DNA from: Trametes villosa
Taxonomy: Eukaryota; Basidiomycota; Agaricomycetes; Polyporales; Polyporaceae
Reading direction: 5' to 3'
Assembly (NCBI GenBank): GCA_002964805.2
Contig: PUDQ02000057.1
Span: 186,001 to 250,000, forward strand
Length of the DNA: 64,000 nucleotides
In this document: in pieces, positions 47,091 through 57,179 of the stretch
Position numbering within the stretch: position 1 is the first letter of the stretch
Layout of the letters: each line of letters opens with the position of its first letter
Notes under the pieces: generated by a model
The model's database searches: none
What the model was told of the DNA's origin: nothing
What the model saw: the letters and a program-made list of their open reading frames with translations, nothing else
Made by a program: the position numbers and the translations under genes

Positions 47091-48392
47091 ATGCCCCAGG
47101 ACTACATCCTCGCCCGCCTCCTCTCCAACAACGCCCAGTGGGCCGACGACGTCGAGCGCGCAGAGCCCGGCTTTTTCGCCGAGACCGCCAAGGGCCAGTC
47201 TCCCAAGGTCAGTCCACACTCAATGCTCTCGCTTGCGGCGCAGGCCGCTTGGCAGCGCTGAGACGCGGCGGTATGTCGCGGGCGGTGTCTTCTGCGGCGG
47301 TGGGCGAGCAGCCGACGCCTTGGCTGGGGGTATTGAGCAAGGGTCGGCCTCTGGGCATCGGGGCGGGCATAGGCGTGTGGGTAGCGTCGCACGCTACCGA
47401 CCCCGAGGGCGCGGTTCCCATCGTCGTCGAGGGCGCACCGCGCCGTTGGGAGACTTTCCCGTCTTTCATTAGACCATGGGCTTGGGCTTGGAGGGTCTAT
47501 CGCCGCCATGGCTTTGGCCCAGGCAGGTCGGCCCGCGAAAATTAGCCACGGGGGCGCGCGACGTGTCTACGGTGCCCACTCCCGTAGCCCGCATTCGCCT
47601 ATCCGGTCCAAGTGACTTCCACCATCGGATCGCAGTGCGCTCTCTACGACGCCAGGCCTGTGTCTGGGTCGGCAGAGGACCGCCCTCGAACCTGAGCAGA
47701 GTTTCCGCCTCATGACCGCGCCTCCCGCGCAGCCCATCGTCCCATCGCCCGATCGCAGCTCACGCGCTTTGGGACACACGTTCTGACGCACTCCTCCTCC
47801 CCCCGTCAGGTGCTCTACATCGGCTGCTCCGACTCGCGTGTCCCCGAGTCCGTCGTGACCGCGTCGAAGCCGGGCGACATCTTCGTGCACCGGAACATCG
47901 CCAAGTGAGCCTTCCGCCGTCTGATCTCCGTTCCCTCTTCTAACCTCCGCTCCTCCCCCTTCCTCCCACCTCGCCCCTCCGCTCGCGCTGCACAGCCAAT
48001 TCCACCTAACGGACGACAGCGCGCTCTCCGTGCTCACCTACGCCGTCGCGCACGTCGGCGTCTCGCACATCATCCTCGTCGGGCACACGAACTGCGGCGG
48101 CGCCGCCGCGTGCCACGCCGCCGCGCACGCGCCGTCCCCCTCTCCCCCTTCGGACGACCCGCTCACGCGCTGGCTCGGGCCGCTCACGGCGCTCGCGAAG
48201 GAGCACGAGGACCTGACGGAGCTCGTGGAGGCGAACGTGCGCGCGCAGGTCGCGAACATCGCGCAGGCGGGCGCGGTGCAGGATGCGTGGGGCAAGGGGC
48301 GCGACGTCCAGGTGCATGGGTGGGTGTATGAGCTCGAGACGGGGCGGATGAGGGATCTGGGGGTGTCTGTTGGCAAGGCGGGTGCGGTATGA
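47091..48392 (+). CDS. Beta-carbonic anhydrase 1
   Basis: Three exons (47091-47207, 47810-47904, 47996-48392) give 202 residues, a usual length for fungal beta-carbonic anhydrases, which interconvert CO2 and bicarbonate. Zinc ligands are Cys45 in GCSDSR, His101 and Cys104 in GHTNCGG; Asp47 and Arg49 form the catalytic dyad. HRNIAN completes the family signature. There is no targeting peptide, so the enzyme is probably cytosolic. The first intron is 602 bases, about ten times the local norm, whereas the same intron in carbonic anhydrase 2 is 133 bases; the last 60 bases of both introns are similar, so extra sequence was inserted within it. The C-terminus ends [18 protein letters not shown]. 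It is the upstream member of a tandem pair. Confidence 0.94.
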
Positions 48393-49360
48393 GGTTACAG
48401 TGAATGGTTGAATGTGTACATGTATTGGGTTATTGTCGCGTTATGAGAAGACACCGGGAGATGGTAGTCTCCGCCAGGTGTGGGTTGAGAACTCGGGGTT
48501 CGTGAGCGCGGATATGAGAACCTCAGGCGAAGATTATTCTTGCAAGAGGTATGTACTGTACATACGAGTCCGTGGCGGAGTTGATGTAGCGATAGGCCTG
48601 CAGCTGGTGAGTGTAGTAAAGGCTCGAAGTGGGGGTGTATGCGCTGACTCTATTTCCCAACAGCCCCCATATCCCGTGTCAAGACTAATGGACGTTACTC
48701 ATGAGATTGTATGCGTTTGAACTGCCGGAGGGTCAGGCTCACGGTGTTAGCACGCGCTCTATCGGGGTGAGTGCTATAATGCCGTACTCTGCCGGATCGC
48801 GTTCGGGAGCCCGGCGCCCAGTCCTCATCATGTCGGCATCCGCGCCCTACTTCGCTAAGACTCGCGCCAGGTACCTTCGACATCCGTCATGTCTGTCCAT
48901 AGCGCAGTGGCGTTCCACCCATGCAGGCGTACGTGAACGCCACCACTCCTGCACGCCGGACCTTCTCAGCATCTGCAAGCTTCAGCTGCTGCACCGGTGT
49001 CCACGGGGTGCCCCTCCTACCTCGCATTGGCCCGCGGCGGCTTCCACCGTCCACCATCGCCCGTCTCCTCCGCGTCATACAGGCTTCCGGAGAAGACGTC
49101 CACTTCATGCTTGCGGCGCGGGCATGACGGCAACGGCGCTCGATTGGACGGCGCGCCGGAGCCGCCCCCTTCCCCTCTTCCCGTCTTGCTGTCTTTCCAC
49201 GGCCAAGGCCACCTTCCTCGCCGTCGCGGTGTCAGCGTGCTCCGCACTCCCTCTCATTGAGTCGCCGGACAGCCGTTCCTGGACGGCGCCCATGTCCGCG
49301 GAGGCCCTGTGACTACGCTATGCTCCAGTTCGACGCCCATCTAGCACGGTGCGGTGGGCT
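48393..49360. other. Spacer between the carbonic anhydrase genes
   Basis: No gene supported. ORFs at 48701-49312 have no motif or splice support. Confidence 0.45.
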
Positions 49361-49366
49361 TATAAT
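49361..49366 (+). promoter_or_regulatory. TATA box of carbonic anhydrase 2
   Basis: TATAAT, 133 bases before the ATG. Confidence 0.5.
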
Positions 49367-49493
49367 GCTCGGATGGCTTGCCTTGCCGTCGATATCCCCA
49401 CTCCTGCTCCCAACTCCCTCAGGCTAAGCTTTGGAACTCAGCGCAACACGCTCGACACTCCAGGGCCCCATCTATCGCACACCAGCTTTGACG

Positions 49494-50312
49494 ATGCCGC
49501 AAGACTACATCCTCGCCCGCCTGCTCAACAACAACGCTGAGTGGGCGAGGGAGGTCGAGAGGGACGACCCCGGATTCTTCGAGCGATCCGCCCATAACCC
49601 ACAGACTCCCAAGGTTAGTAACTCGTCGATCTGTTCGCTTCAGAGCCGGCGTATCACCCGTCGAGTTCTCGTTTCATCGCCCTCTCATCGTGCTGCCCAC
49701 CAATCACAGCTTGTTGCGATACATGTTCTGACGACGTTTCCCCCAGGTCCTCTACATCGGGTGCTCTGACTCGCGCGTGCCCGAGTCCGTAGCCACACTC
49801 TCAAAGCCAGGCGACATCTTCGTCCACCGCAACGTCGCCAAGTAAGTCCGCCCCGCCTCGCCCCCCACCCCTCTCTTACTAACCCCTCCTCCCTCCCCCT
49901 CCCTCTCCACAGCCAATGCCTGCTGCACGACGACAACGCGCTCGCCGTGCTCACCTACGCGCTCGCCGCGCTGCCCATCAAGCACATCATCGTCGCCGGC
50001 CACACCGGCTGCGGCGGCGTCAAGGCCGCGCTCGCCGCCGCGCACACCTGCCCCGCGCCGCCCCTCCCCGTCCCGCTCCAGCGCTGGCTCGTGCCGCTCA
50101 CGGAGCTCGCGCGCGGGTTCGACAGGGACGACGTGCTCGGGCTCGTCAAGGCGAACGTGTGCGCGCAGGTCGAGAACATCCTGAGCACGGACGCGGTGAA
50201 GGCTAAGGTCGCGGACGGGGGCGTGCAGGTGCATGGGTGGGTGTACGAGCTCGAGACGGGGCGGTTCCATGATTTGGGGATCTCGGAGGGCAAGTTCGCG
50301 AGCGATGAGTAG
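49494..50312 (+). CDS. Beta-carbonic anhydrase 2
   Basis: Three exons (49494-49613, 49747-49841, 49913-50312) with introns of 133 and 71 bases give 204 residues. Intron positions and phases equal those of carbonic anhydrase 1, and both proteins begin [11 protein letters not shown], so this is a tandem duplicate. Zinc ligands Cys46, His102 and Cys105 and the Asp-Arg dyad are intact. The first donor is GTTAGT. Differences from copy 1 cluster in the loop after GHTGCGG and near the C-terminus ([15 protein letters not shown]). Probably a cytosolic enzyme with the same reaction, perhaps under a different promoter; the two promoters show no obvious similarity. Confidence 0.94.
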
Positions 50313-50456
50313 TGATTCAGAAGAGCGGCATACGCTGTAGTCTCGAGGAAAAGATGTACTTGTATTGTATACTATCGTCTGGACACCCAGAGCCTCCGAA
50401 GGATGATGTTGCATAGTTCGAGTGGGCTGCAATGAGGTTTTGTAGGAGAAAAAAAG

Positions 50457-50546
50457 CTGCCCCAGTGAGGCTCGAACTCACGACCTTCCGATGAAACTGC
50501 AAGGGGAGTAACAGTCGGACGCTGTAACCAACTCAGCCATGGGGCA
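50457..50546 (-). tRNA. tRNA-Asn(GTT) with 16-nt intron
   Basis: Read on the minus strand, the acceptor arms TGCCCCA and TGGGGCA pair perfectly, with discriminator G. The D arm holds GGCTGAGTTGGTTACAGC, the anticodon stem pairs TCCGA with TCGGA, and the loop reads CTGTTA then a 16-base intron then A, giving anticodon GTT (Asn). The T arm is GTGAGTTCGAGCCTCAC. A run of seven T follows the gene, as expected for a Pol III terminator. The intron lies after position 37, the standard place for nuclear tRNA introns. Confidence 0.93.
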
Positions 50547-50901
50547 CATGGGAGTTTATGTTGGCAAACAATCAAACCACGCACCGTTTGCAATGGCTGG
50601 AAGTACTCCTCGGTATCGTACACGCGCAGCTGACAGGGAAGTATTGTACAAAGAGTTTCGATGAAATTGTTTACAGGTATACACGCGTAGATGGACCATA
50701 CGTCTGAGAATAACGAGAAAGGGAGAGGGAGACATTGGGTATACATAGTAGGTTGTCATGGATGATGATGAAGGGGTCGGGGAGCCAGCCCCGGATTGAA
50801 CTAGAAATAAGGCCTGAGGCAAGAAACTCGAACTTCCCTCCTACATCGCGACATCAGACATCGCGCATACTCGTACTCCTGCATCGTCCGCCGTCCCAAT
50901 A
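50547..50901. other. Spacer between tRNA-Asn and zinc-finger N
   Basis: Upstream flank of the tRNA and the 3' side of zinc-finger gene N; no further feature is seen. Confidence 0.5.
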
Positions 50902-51804
50902 TCAGTATCCGCCCGTGGCGTGCTTAATCTCCCTCAATACGGCATTGACGACCTTGTTAACTACGCTGCGGAAGTAGCTCACTGGACATTGCCCGCCCTC
51001 GAAGTGCTGGCAGAACGTGCTGAGCGTGCGGTACCTCGCGCCACATCCGCCAAGGTGGTAAGGGCATTGAATGACCTCTGGAGCATGTGCCGCACTCCGC
51101 GCGTGTCTCACGAATGCGATGTACGACTTGAACCCTCGGCGGCATACGGTGCACCGATAGAGCGACCCGTCGCGCGTATATCTCACCCTCCCTCTCACAT
51201 CGACTGCGGACGTTGTCGACGAAAGTAGCTTGATGGCTCCGAGCTCTACGAGGATGTTGTTGGTGTCAACGCGCGCGAGGATGCGGACGAGCGCGTTGAG
51301 CGTCATCCCCGACGCGCAGGTGCCGGATTCGAGGTGGAGGAAGACGGCGGCGGTGGAGACGAAGTGCTTACCGCAGCCGGGGAACGGGCACGGTACGCGC
51401 CGCCCTTGGTGGATGTGCGACCGTTGGTGGCTGTGGAGGTTGTTCGGATTCATGAACGTCCTCCCGCACGGGATGCAATGGCGTTCGGCGGATAGCGGTA
51501 GCTGTATGTCGGCCTTGGAAGCGGAAGTCTTTGTCGCGCATACTATGGCATCGATATCGTTCGCCGCGGAGCGACGACGGGTGTTGTCGCCCTTGGGCAC
51601 ACTGAACACACTTAAGTTGGTGGTGGAGGGGTTGCGCGGCCAGTGGACGCGGTTTGTATCAACCATGATCAGGCCTACGTCGAAAGGGGACGCTGCGCGA
51701 CGACGACCGCCATTGTTGTCCGAGACTGATTGTTCTCCGGCCGCACTGCTTGAGGAAGTGCGCTGCGAGCGGATATGTTCAGCCATATTGATTAGATATG
51801 TCAC
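50902..51804 (-). CDS. C2H2 zinc-finger protein N
   Basis: One exon of 300 residues; an alternative start six codons later (51786) begins MAEHIRS. The N-terminal 110 residues are Ser/Arg-rich without fingers. Fingers: HCIPCGRTF...H, CPFPGCGKHF...C-ending (FLHLESGTC), YRCTVCRRGF...H and CPYHLGGCGARY...C-ending (FCQHFEGGQC). Order and signatures equal the C-terminal half of zinc-finger protein M, including the linker with ARVDTNNI where M has MVKYDRNHV. It lacks the four N-terminal fingers of M and its intron. A likely nuclear nucleic-acid-binding protein. It diverges from RKGKK gene C, 1.6 kb away, as the zinc-finger pseudogene does from RKGKK gene A. Confidence 0.9.
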   Translation of the reverse strand: MTYLINMAEHIRSQRTSSSSAAGEQSVSDNNGGRRRAASPFDVGLIMVDTNRVHWPRNPSTTNLSVFSVPKGDNTRRRSAANDIDAIVCATKTSASKADIQLPLSAERHCIPCGRTFMNPNNLHSHQRSHIHQGRRVPCPFPGCGKHFVSTAAVFLHLESGTCASGMTLNALVRILARVDTNNILVELGAIKLLSSTTSAVDVRGRVRYTRDGSLYRCTVCRRGFKSYIAFVRHARSAAHAPEVIQCPYHLGGCGARYRTLSTFCQHFEGGQCPVSYFRSVVNKVVNAVLREIKHATGGY

Positions 51805-51900
51805 AAGCTACAGGATATGATAAATTGAGATACGTTGAGGTAGACGATGGTGGTAGTCTGGTGGGAAGAGAGGAGGGGGCCAGCATGCGTTTTCCGGCCG

Positions 51901-51907
51901 TTATATA
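51901..51907 (-). promoter_or_regulatory. TATA box of zinc-finger N
   Basis: TATATAA on the minus strand, about 97 bases before the ATG. Confidence 0.55.
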
Positions 51908-53405
51908 GGGAGAATGGGCGTGAGAGAGGGAATGACTCAGCAGGTCTGGATTATGCCAGAATGCTCCAGAAGATACTCCTTCATCGAGAATTGTCGAGGG
52001 ACACGGCTTGCGTACGAGGATGCAGGTTCGACGCTCAAGCTCAAGGTCGCAGCCGGCTCAAGCCAAACGGTGTTATCGGAGTCGAGGTTATCACACAAGC
52101 GAGCGAGCGCTTCATTTAGCAACGCGGGGGAGTTTCGCGCCACAATGTGGCTGTGCTTACGCCTCTGGAGACGCCCAAACCCCCTTGGAGCGCCCGGAAG
52201 AACGGCGCGAGCCGGTTCTGCCCAGGCGTTCACGCGCACGGCTCGGACTTGGTGACGGCGACGTTCTGCTTCACTCTGCCCCTAACCTCTGGCAACTTTC
52301 CCCTGCCGGGATCGCTCGTCCTAACTGTACTATTGCTCTCATGCGGCTGGAATCAATGGAAACCATAGCTAGGCTTTATGCGCCAACGTGAGGACTGATT
52401 CTCGGCCGCTCGGTTCACAGCGCCCAAGCCCAGACGTATACCCGCCTCGTGCTATGAACTCCGCCCTAATCGAGTCCTCGAGAGCTGGATGTAAGCAGTT
52501 CACTCCTTGTCAAATATAGCCGGTAGGCAACTCCGCGGGTCTCACGACTTACGTCTACATGGCGTACTTCATGAAACCCCGACACTCCGCATCCATGGTT
52601 ATGGCATCGGCGGTTATGGTGTCAGCCACCGCCCAAACCGTGGGGTTTGGGAGGCCGTCTCCCCCTGCCCACTGAACAATGCTTGCATGTGCAGCAAGGT
52701 GCGCGCCGGTCCTCTCATGCACGGCCCGGTTACAAGCCCGCTCATAAGACGAGGCTAAATCGGACCTCGGTGTACGCTTTGCAATGAGGTGGTGGTGCGG
52801 ATATCTAGATACCTAGTTTTCGGAACTAGATACCTAGATATCTGCAAGCAATCCTTCCAAAGATGTGTTCAGGTTCTGTCCAATATTACCTTCGCACTTT
52901 ATCATTTCTATGATCTTCAGGCGGAAAATGTGATTGGGCGGTGCTGCAAGCAAGAACTGGCACTACGGCAGCTCGTGAGATGCATCAATCATTCGTAGCC
53001 TATCGGTCCACCTTCTCTGATTTAGTGGGGTTATAGCGGTACATCCTCTGGTACGCTCTTAAGGCAGCCCGCTACAGCGACGCTTCATGTCCCAACCCCT
53101 CCTCTGTCCCCAAGGAACCGACGTCCGCACCCCAATGCTGAGCTATGAATCTTCTATTGTGCACCTGGGCAGCGTTACACGCGACGACGAGGCCGAGCGG
53201 CGGCGGAAACCATGCCTAAGCCACGCCGTAGTCGCGAGTCTCAGGGGACGGCTCAGCAGGAGGAAACGTGACGACCTTCGCCTGCGTGCCTGCGTGCTAA
53301 GGTCAGGACCACAGGCTTGTCTTGCGTATATCTAATCGGCTCTTCTGCGAGGCATCTGGGCACCCCCCTCCCATTCACCCTTTCGCCCCCTAAGGTCCGG
53401 CCAAT
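51908..53405. other. Divergent spacer between zinc-finger N and RKGKK gene C
   Basis: No gene supported. It contains a palindromic hairpin at 52800-52842 and should hold the promoter of RKGKK gene C; no strong TATA box was found for the latter. Confidence 0.45.
52800..52842. repeat. 19-bp inverted repeat / hairpin
   Basis: GATATCTAGATACCTAGTT and its near-complement are separated by a five-base loop TTCGG. Four central bases are themselves inverted (GATACC against GATACC), so the arms pair imperfectly in the centre and the sequence is also nearly a direct repeat. Very AT-rich against a GC-rich background. Confidence 0.75.
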
Positions 53406-54973
53406 ATGTCGTGGAGGGTGCCGTTGCCTACCGGGTATACGCCAACCGTCGGTCCCCCACTCAACGCCGCAGGGATCCAACAGGTGCAGTCGCCCATGTA
53501 TGGTCCGGGAAGAGATAGCCCACAGCTCCTGAACGAGCACGCCCGCGAGGATGGAGCACAACATGTGAGCACAGCCCTTCTAATCGTGTTGCAAAAGGGC
53601 TTACAGAGGCGGTTGGTCAGAATCCCTCTGCCATGTACATGAGCGCCGGGGTTGGGCCATTGCTCCCGCATAATACAGCGGGCCACACTTTGCCTGATGT
53701 CGTACGTTTGTCGCACAAATAAGGCTATTCTTACCAGACACGCTGACGACATCCGTGCATCCAGGATCCGTACGGATACACATTCCCGCCAGACCCACAT
53801 TACTCTTCTCCGGCTTGGCCTTTCCCCTCGGGCCCTTCGAGCATGGGAACACTCGCAGACGGCGGGAATATCGTCCGACACGCACACTACGGGCACAAAA
53901 ACAGTTACAGAGGTTCAGATGCCGAGAACCTCCTGATGGTAAGTGTGATACCCTACCGTACGTTACATGGCGCTAACTTATCTTCGAGCACAGAACTTGC
54001 GCCACAACGCATTCACGTCACAACAACCTCCCTTTAGCCACGTGTGTCAGCCGCCGTTCAACAACGACTTCGCCGCGACCGCCACACTTCCATTCATATA
54101 TAGGCAAGACAGTACTCGTTTGAACGGCCTGGTAGGGTCGCCTCCGGCCCGGACTACCCTCCAACCTAGCGTACCCAGGGCACCCGCCGTGCCGGCATCA
54201 TGGTCAGGCCTAGTCGGATCTCATCATCAAGATCTCGCCGGACAGCAGCCATATCCCTCCCCGTATGGTGGGGCAGCGCACGCAACAGCATCCGATAACA
54301 ACCGGTGGATCATTCCTCAAGACCCGTACGCTAAAGGTCTCCGTAACCCTCGGGCGGAGTGCGTTGCTCGCGTCAATGTACTCGTGGGCCGTGCTCTCGC
54401 TCCGGACTGGCCTGCACGACACGACGGCTTGGACGAGTTACGGCTCCCGGCATTTCCTGACCCTGAGGGGCGGCGGAAGAACAAGAAATTTTGTGTTCGC
54501 CTCGAGGTAGGAGACACACTGGTCCTGTGGGATGGTTCGACGCATACTCACAAGGTCTTCAATAGTTGACGGGACTCGGACCGAACCGGAGTCCGCTACA
54601 GCACAACGAGTACCGCAAACCCGAGGGGTGAGAGTGCTCTATCTACCGCAACAGATCTCGTCATTGACGTAGGTCGTTTCAAGGTCTGGCAGGAGTCTAC
54701 CCATCTCAAAGGCGGAACTCGTGCTTGCTGTAGCGGGCGAGCTGCAAACGTTTTTGGTGAGTATCCCCCCGTGCTGACTGCCCGCTTCTCCTGCCCTGCT
54801 CATGGATACTCCTCTGTACCATTTGTTAGAGCTCACACAGCCGGCTGCTAGTGTTCAGAGGACGCACGGTCAAGATCTCGCACCTTGTAATCGTCGAGAT
54901 TCGCCGCCCCTGCGCCGCGAGCGTGCAGCCCGTGCTCATGGTCCACCCGAGCTTCCGCCATCTCTACGTGTAG
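53406..54973 (+). CDS. RKGKK-family protein C, function unknown
   Basis: Seven exons are proposed: 53406-53564, 53609-53701, 53765-53938, 53994-54506, 54566-54627, 54693-54756, 54830-54973, giving 402 residues against 398 in A and B. Shared blocks: WIIPQDPYAKG, a basic GRRKNKKFCVRLE (the RKGKK motif is RKNKK here), LQHNEY, LPISKAELVLAVAGEL, and VFRGRTVKISHLVIVEIRRP...QPVLMVHPSFRHLY. The frame between LQHNEY and LPISKAE is blocked by stops. A 65-base GT-AG intron (54628-54692) joins exons in frame; it is absent in A and B and removes about 22 residues there. Without it, the gene has a frameshift plus a stop and would be dead. The N-terminal half is Pro/Tyr/His-rich and unconserved. Confidence 0.77.
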
Positions 54974-55961
54974 GACGCACCGTCCCGATCCTTCCAGGAG
55001 TTTCAGGGCGGGCTTCTCTGATAGGTCCTAGGGTTTATTGTCATGGTACGTGCGCCGCACTGTGCGCTCGATTTCCTCTCTCTCGAGCGCAACCATGGCC
55101 ATTTCTGATCATGCCCAGGATGCAGTGTCGAACTTATTTTTCTGAGCTTCCCAGGCGGCGGATGCTTGACTTGGATTTATTCGTGGACTGGGTCCTCATA
55201 CGAATGGTACATGATTTGGACATCGAGGTTGTTGGCCTGTGCTGTGGACTATTTCGCTTCTCGTTGCACTGCAGTATTGTATTGCGCAGCTCTTAACGTA
55301 TTGCACACGACATTGTTTACATTATTACTTATTCAATGGACTAGGCCTTCCACTTTGAACTCATTGATCGTGTACTGTCGCCAACCGCCTTAAGTGCAAC
55401 CCACACCAGCGCGAATGCGCGGCGGCCGCCACAAGGGTTGCAGACGGAGGTGAGCTTCTCCCGCTGGTGGGGCCCCCGGGCCGATCTCGATGTGGGCTCC
55501 AGTGTGGCCATCGCCAGTGCGATCCGAGTGGAGGCATCGCCTCGTCATTTACGTGCGAGTCTATGCTCTCCTTCAGTACGCGACCTACTCAGAATGGTGG
55601 AGAGCACCCCTGATTGATGCTGCGAAGTTCATTTGCAGTGGGCGTGCCGGCGGGCGCACCCGCTGGCGAAACCTTCTTTCAATTGACCACGTAGCGACAG
55701 CGGGAGACAACCTCGAGGCCCCGAGTCTGATACCATCGCGTCAGCCTTACAGCTCCATCGCTATCCCGATATAATAATCGATGATGGACGTTAACACGTA
55801 CCACCGTTATGCAGGCTTCCCCGAGGGTTCGCAAAGACCCTCATGAGCACTCACAACTTCAGGCGAGTCCAATCGTATATGCAATAGTCTCCTTCATTTC
55901 CGTAGTCCGCACGGCAGATGTAATCACGAGGAAAAACGCACCCTAATTTACGCAGACGTAA
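54974..55961. other. Convergent spacer between RKGKK gene C and WD40 gene
   Basis: No gene, repeat or RNA feature recognised. Confidence 0.45.
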
Positions 55962-57065
55962 TTACTCGAGCCTCCTCTCCAGCGTCTGAAACGCCCTGCG
56001 TATCGCGTCCGCGCCCTTGAACGTGAACTGCCTCTCTCCGCTATACGCGTCGTGGATCTTTGCCGTCGTCCCCGACACCGTGAGCACGCGCGCGCCGTCC
56101 CTCGAAAACGCGGCTTTCCGGACCGCGCTACGGTGCGCTTCGAGCCGGAGGAGCTCCTCGCCCGTCTCGACGCTCCAGACGCGCGCGGTTGCGTCGTCCG
56201 CGCAGGTGACGACACGCGCACTGCGTGTGTCGAAGTCCGCGGCGCGCACTGGGTCGTCGTGGCCGTCTAGTTCTTGGTGGAGTTCACCGGAGGCGACGTC
56301 CCAGAGGAGACAGAAGCAGTCTTCGCCGCCAGAGACGAGCCAGCGGCCATTGGGGGAGAACTTGAGGAAGATGAGGGGCTCGTCGTGGCCCGCGAGAAGG
56401 AAAAGAGGGCGGTACGTCTCCGTGTTCCAAAGGCGAACAGTGAAGTCCTCGGATGCGGACGCGAGCCGAGTGCCATCGGGCGACCACGCGAGGATTGTCG
56501 CAGCGTCCGAGTGGCCGTAGAGTGCCGCGAGTTGCTCGTCATGTTCGACATCCCAGACCATAATCGAGCCATCGTCGTGGGCGGAGACAAGACGCGTGCT
56601 ATCGGGGGAGAAGGCGAGGGCCCGGACGCCTTCGAAGTCGTCGTGGCCGTCCCATGCGCATGTGAGGCTCCGCTGCGCCACCTGTTGCAGGACGATTGTG
56701 CCTTCGTCGTATCCCCGTGCGACCCACTTGCAGTTGGGGGAGACGGCGGACGCGGTGATCACGTCCGCGTCGTATCCGTCTGAAGTGTCCGGCAGACTCC
56801 ACGGAGCGGGCTTTCTTCGCGGCTTTGGTGACCGCGCAACAAACGGACGGGCCTTCCGGTCGCTCCAGGGCGCTGACTCTGGGTCGTCAAGGGCTGGCTC
56901 CCACCAAGGCGGCATCTGCGGCGATGCACTTTTCACTTCAGGCCTGCGGGGTTGATACGACACCGGTGTGCGTGTTTCGAGGTCTGGACTCGACGGAATG
57001 TCTACGTAGGCAAACATCAACTTCTCTTGAATGTTCTCATACAGCAGCGTCGAGGTAAGGACCAA
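55962..57065 (-). CDS. WD40-repeat protein
   Basis: One exon of 367 residues. After about 100 residues rich in Pro, Ser and Arg, at least six WD-type repeats follow: ITASAVSPNCKWVARGYDEG, RALAFSPDSTRLVSAHDDGSI with VWDV, LAWSPDGTRLASASEDF with LWNT, LKFSPNGRWLVSGGEDC with LWDV, AADFDTRSARVVTCADDA with VWSV, and KAAFSRDGARVLTVSGTTA. A six- to seven-bladed propeller is expected, acting as a protein-interaction platform; partners are unknown. The start at 57065 is uncertain because an upstream exon may exist; a second in-frame Met is at 57017 (MFAYVDIPSS). The gene follows the next gene upstream on the same strand at about 115 bases. Confidence 0.85.
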   Translation of the reverse strand: MVLTSTLLYENIQEKLMFAYVDIPSSPDLETRTPVSYQPRRPEVKSASPQMPPWWEPALDDPESAPWSDRKARPFVARSPKPRRKPAPWSLPDTSDGYDADVITASAVSPNCKWVARGYDEGTIVLQQVAQRSLTCAWDGHDDFEGVRALAFSPDSTRLVSAHDDGSIMVWDVEHDEQLAALYGHSDAATILAWSPDGTRLASASEDFTVRLWNTETYRPLFLLAGHDEPLIFLKFSPNGRWLVSGGEDCFCLLWDVASGELHQELDGHDDPVRAADFDTRSARVVTCADDATARVWSVETGEELLRLEAHRSAVRKAAFSRDGARVLTVSGTTAKIHDAYSGERQFTFKGADAIRRAFQTLERRLE

Positions 57066-57179
57066 CCTTCTGTGTCAGTGTTGATGCTAGGAAGATGTGC
57101 GCAATCGTACGCCGAACCCGCTTGCGTATAGTCAGTGTCGGCCAGCAAAGTACCAGCTAGAGAATAATTCAGCTATGTC

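Noticed and set aside
47209..47545. ORFs within the first intron of carbonic anhydrase 1 as a nested gene
   Set aside because: No domain or codon pattern; the sequence lies between good splice sites of the anhydrase.
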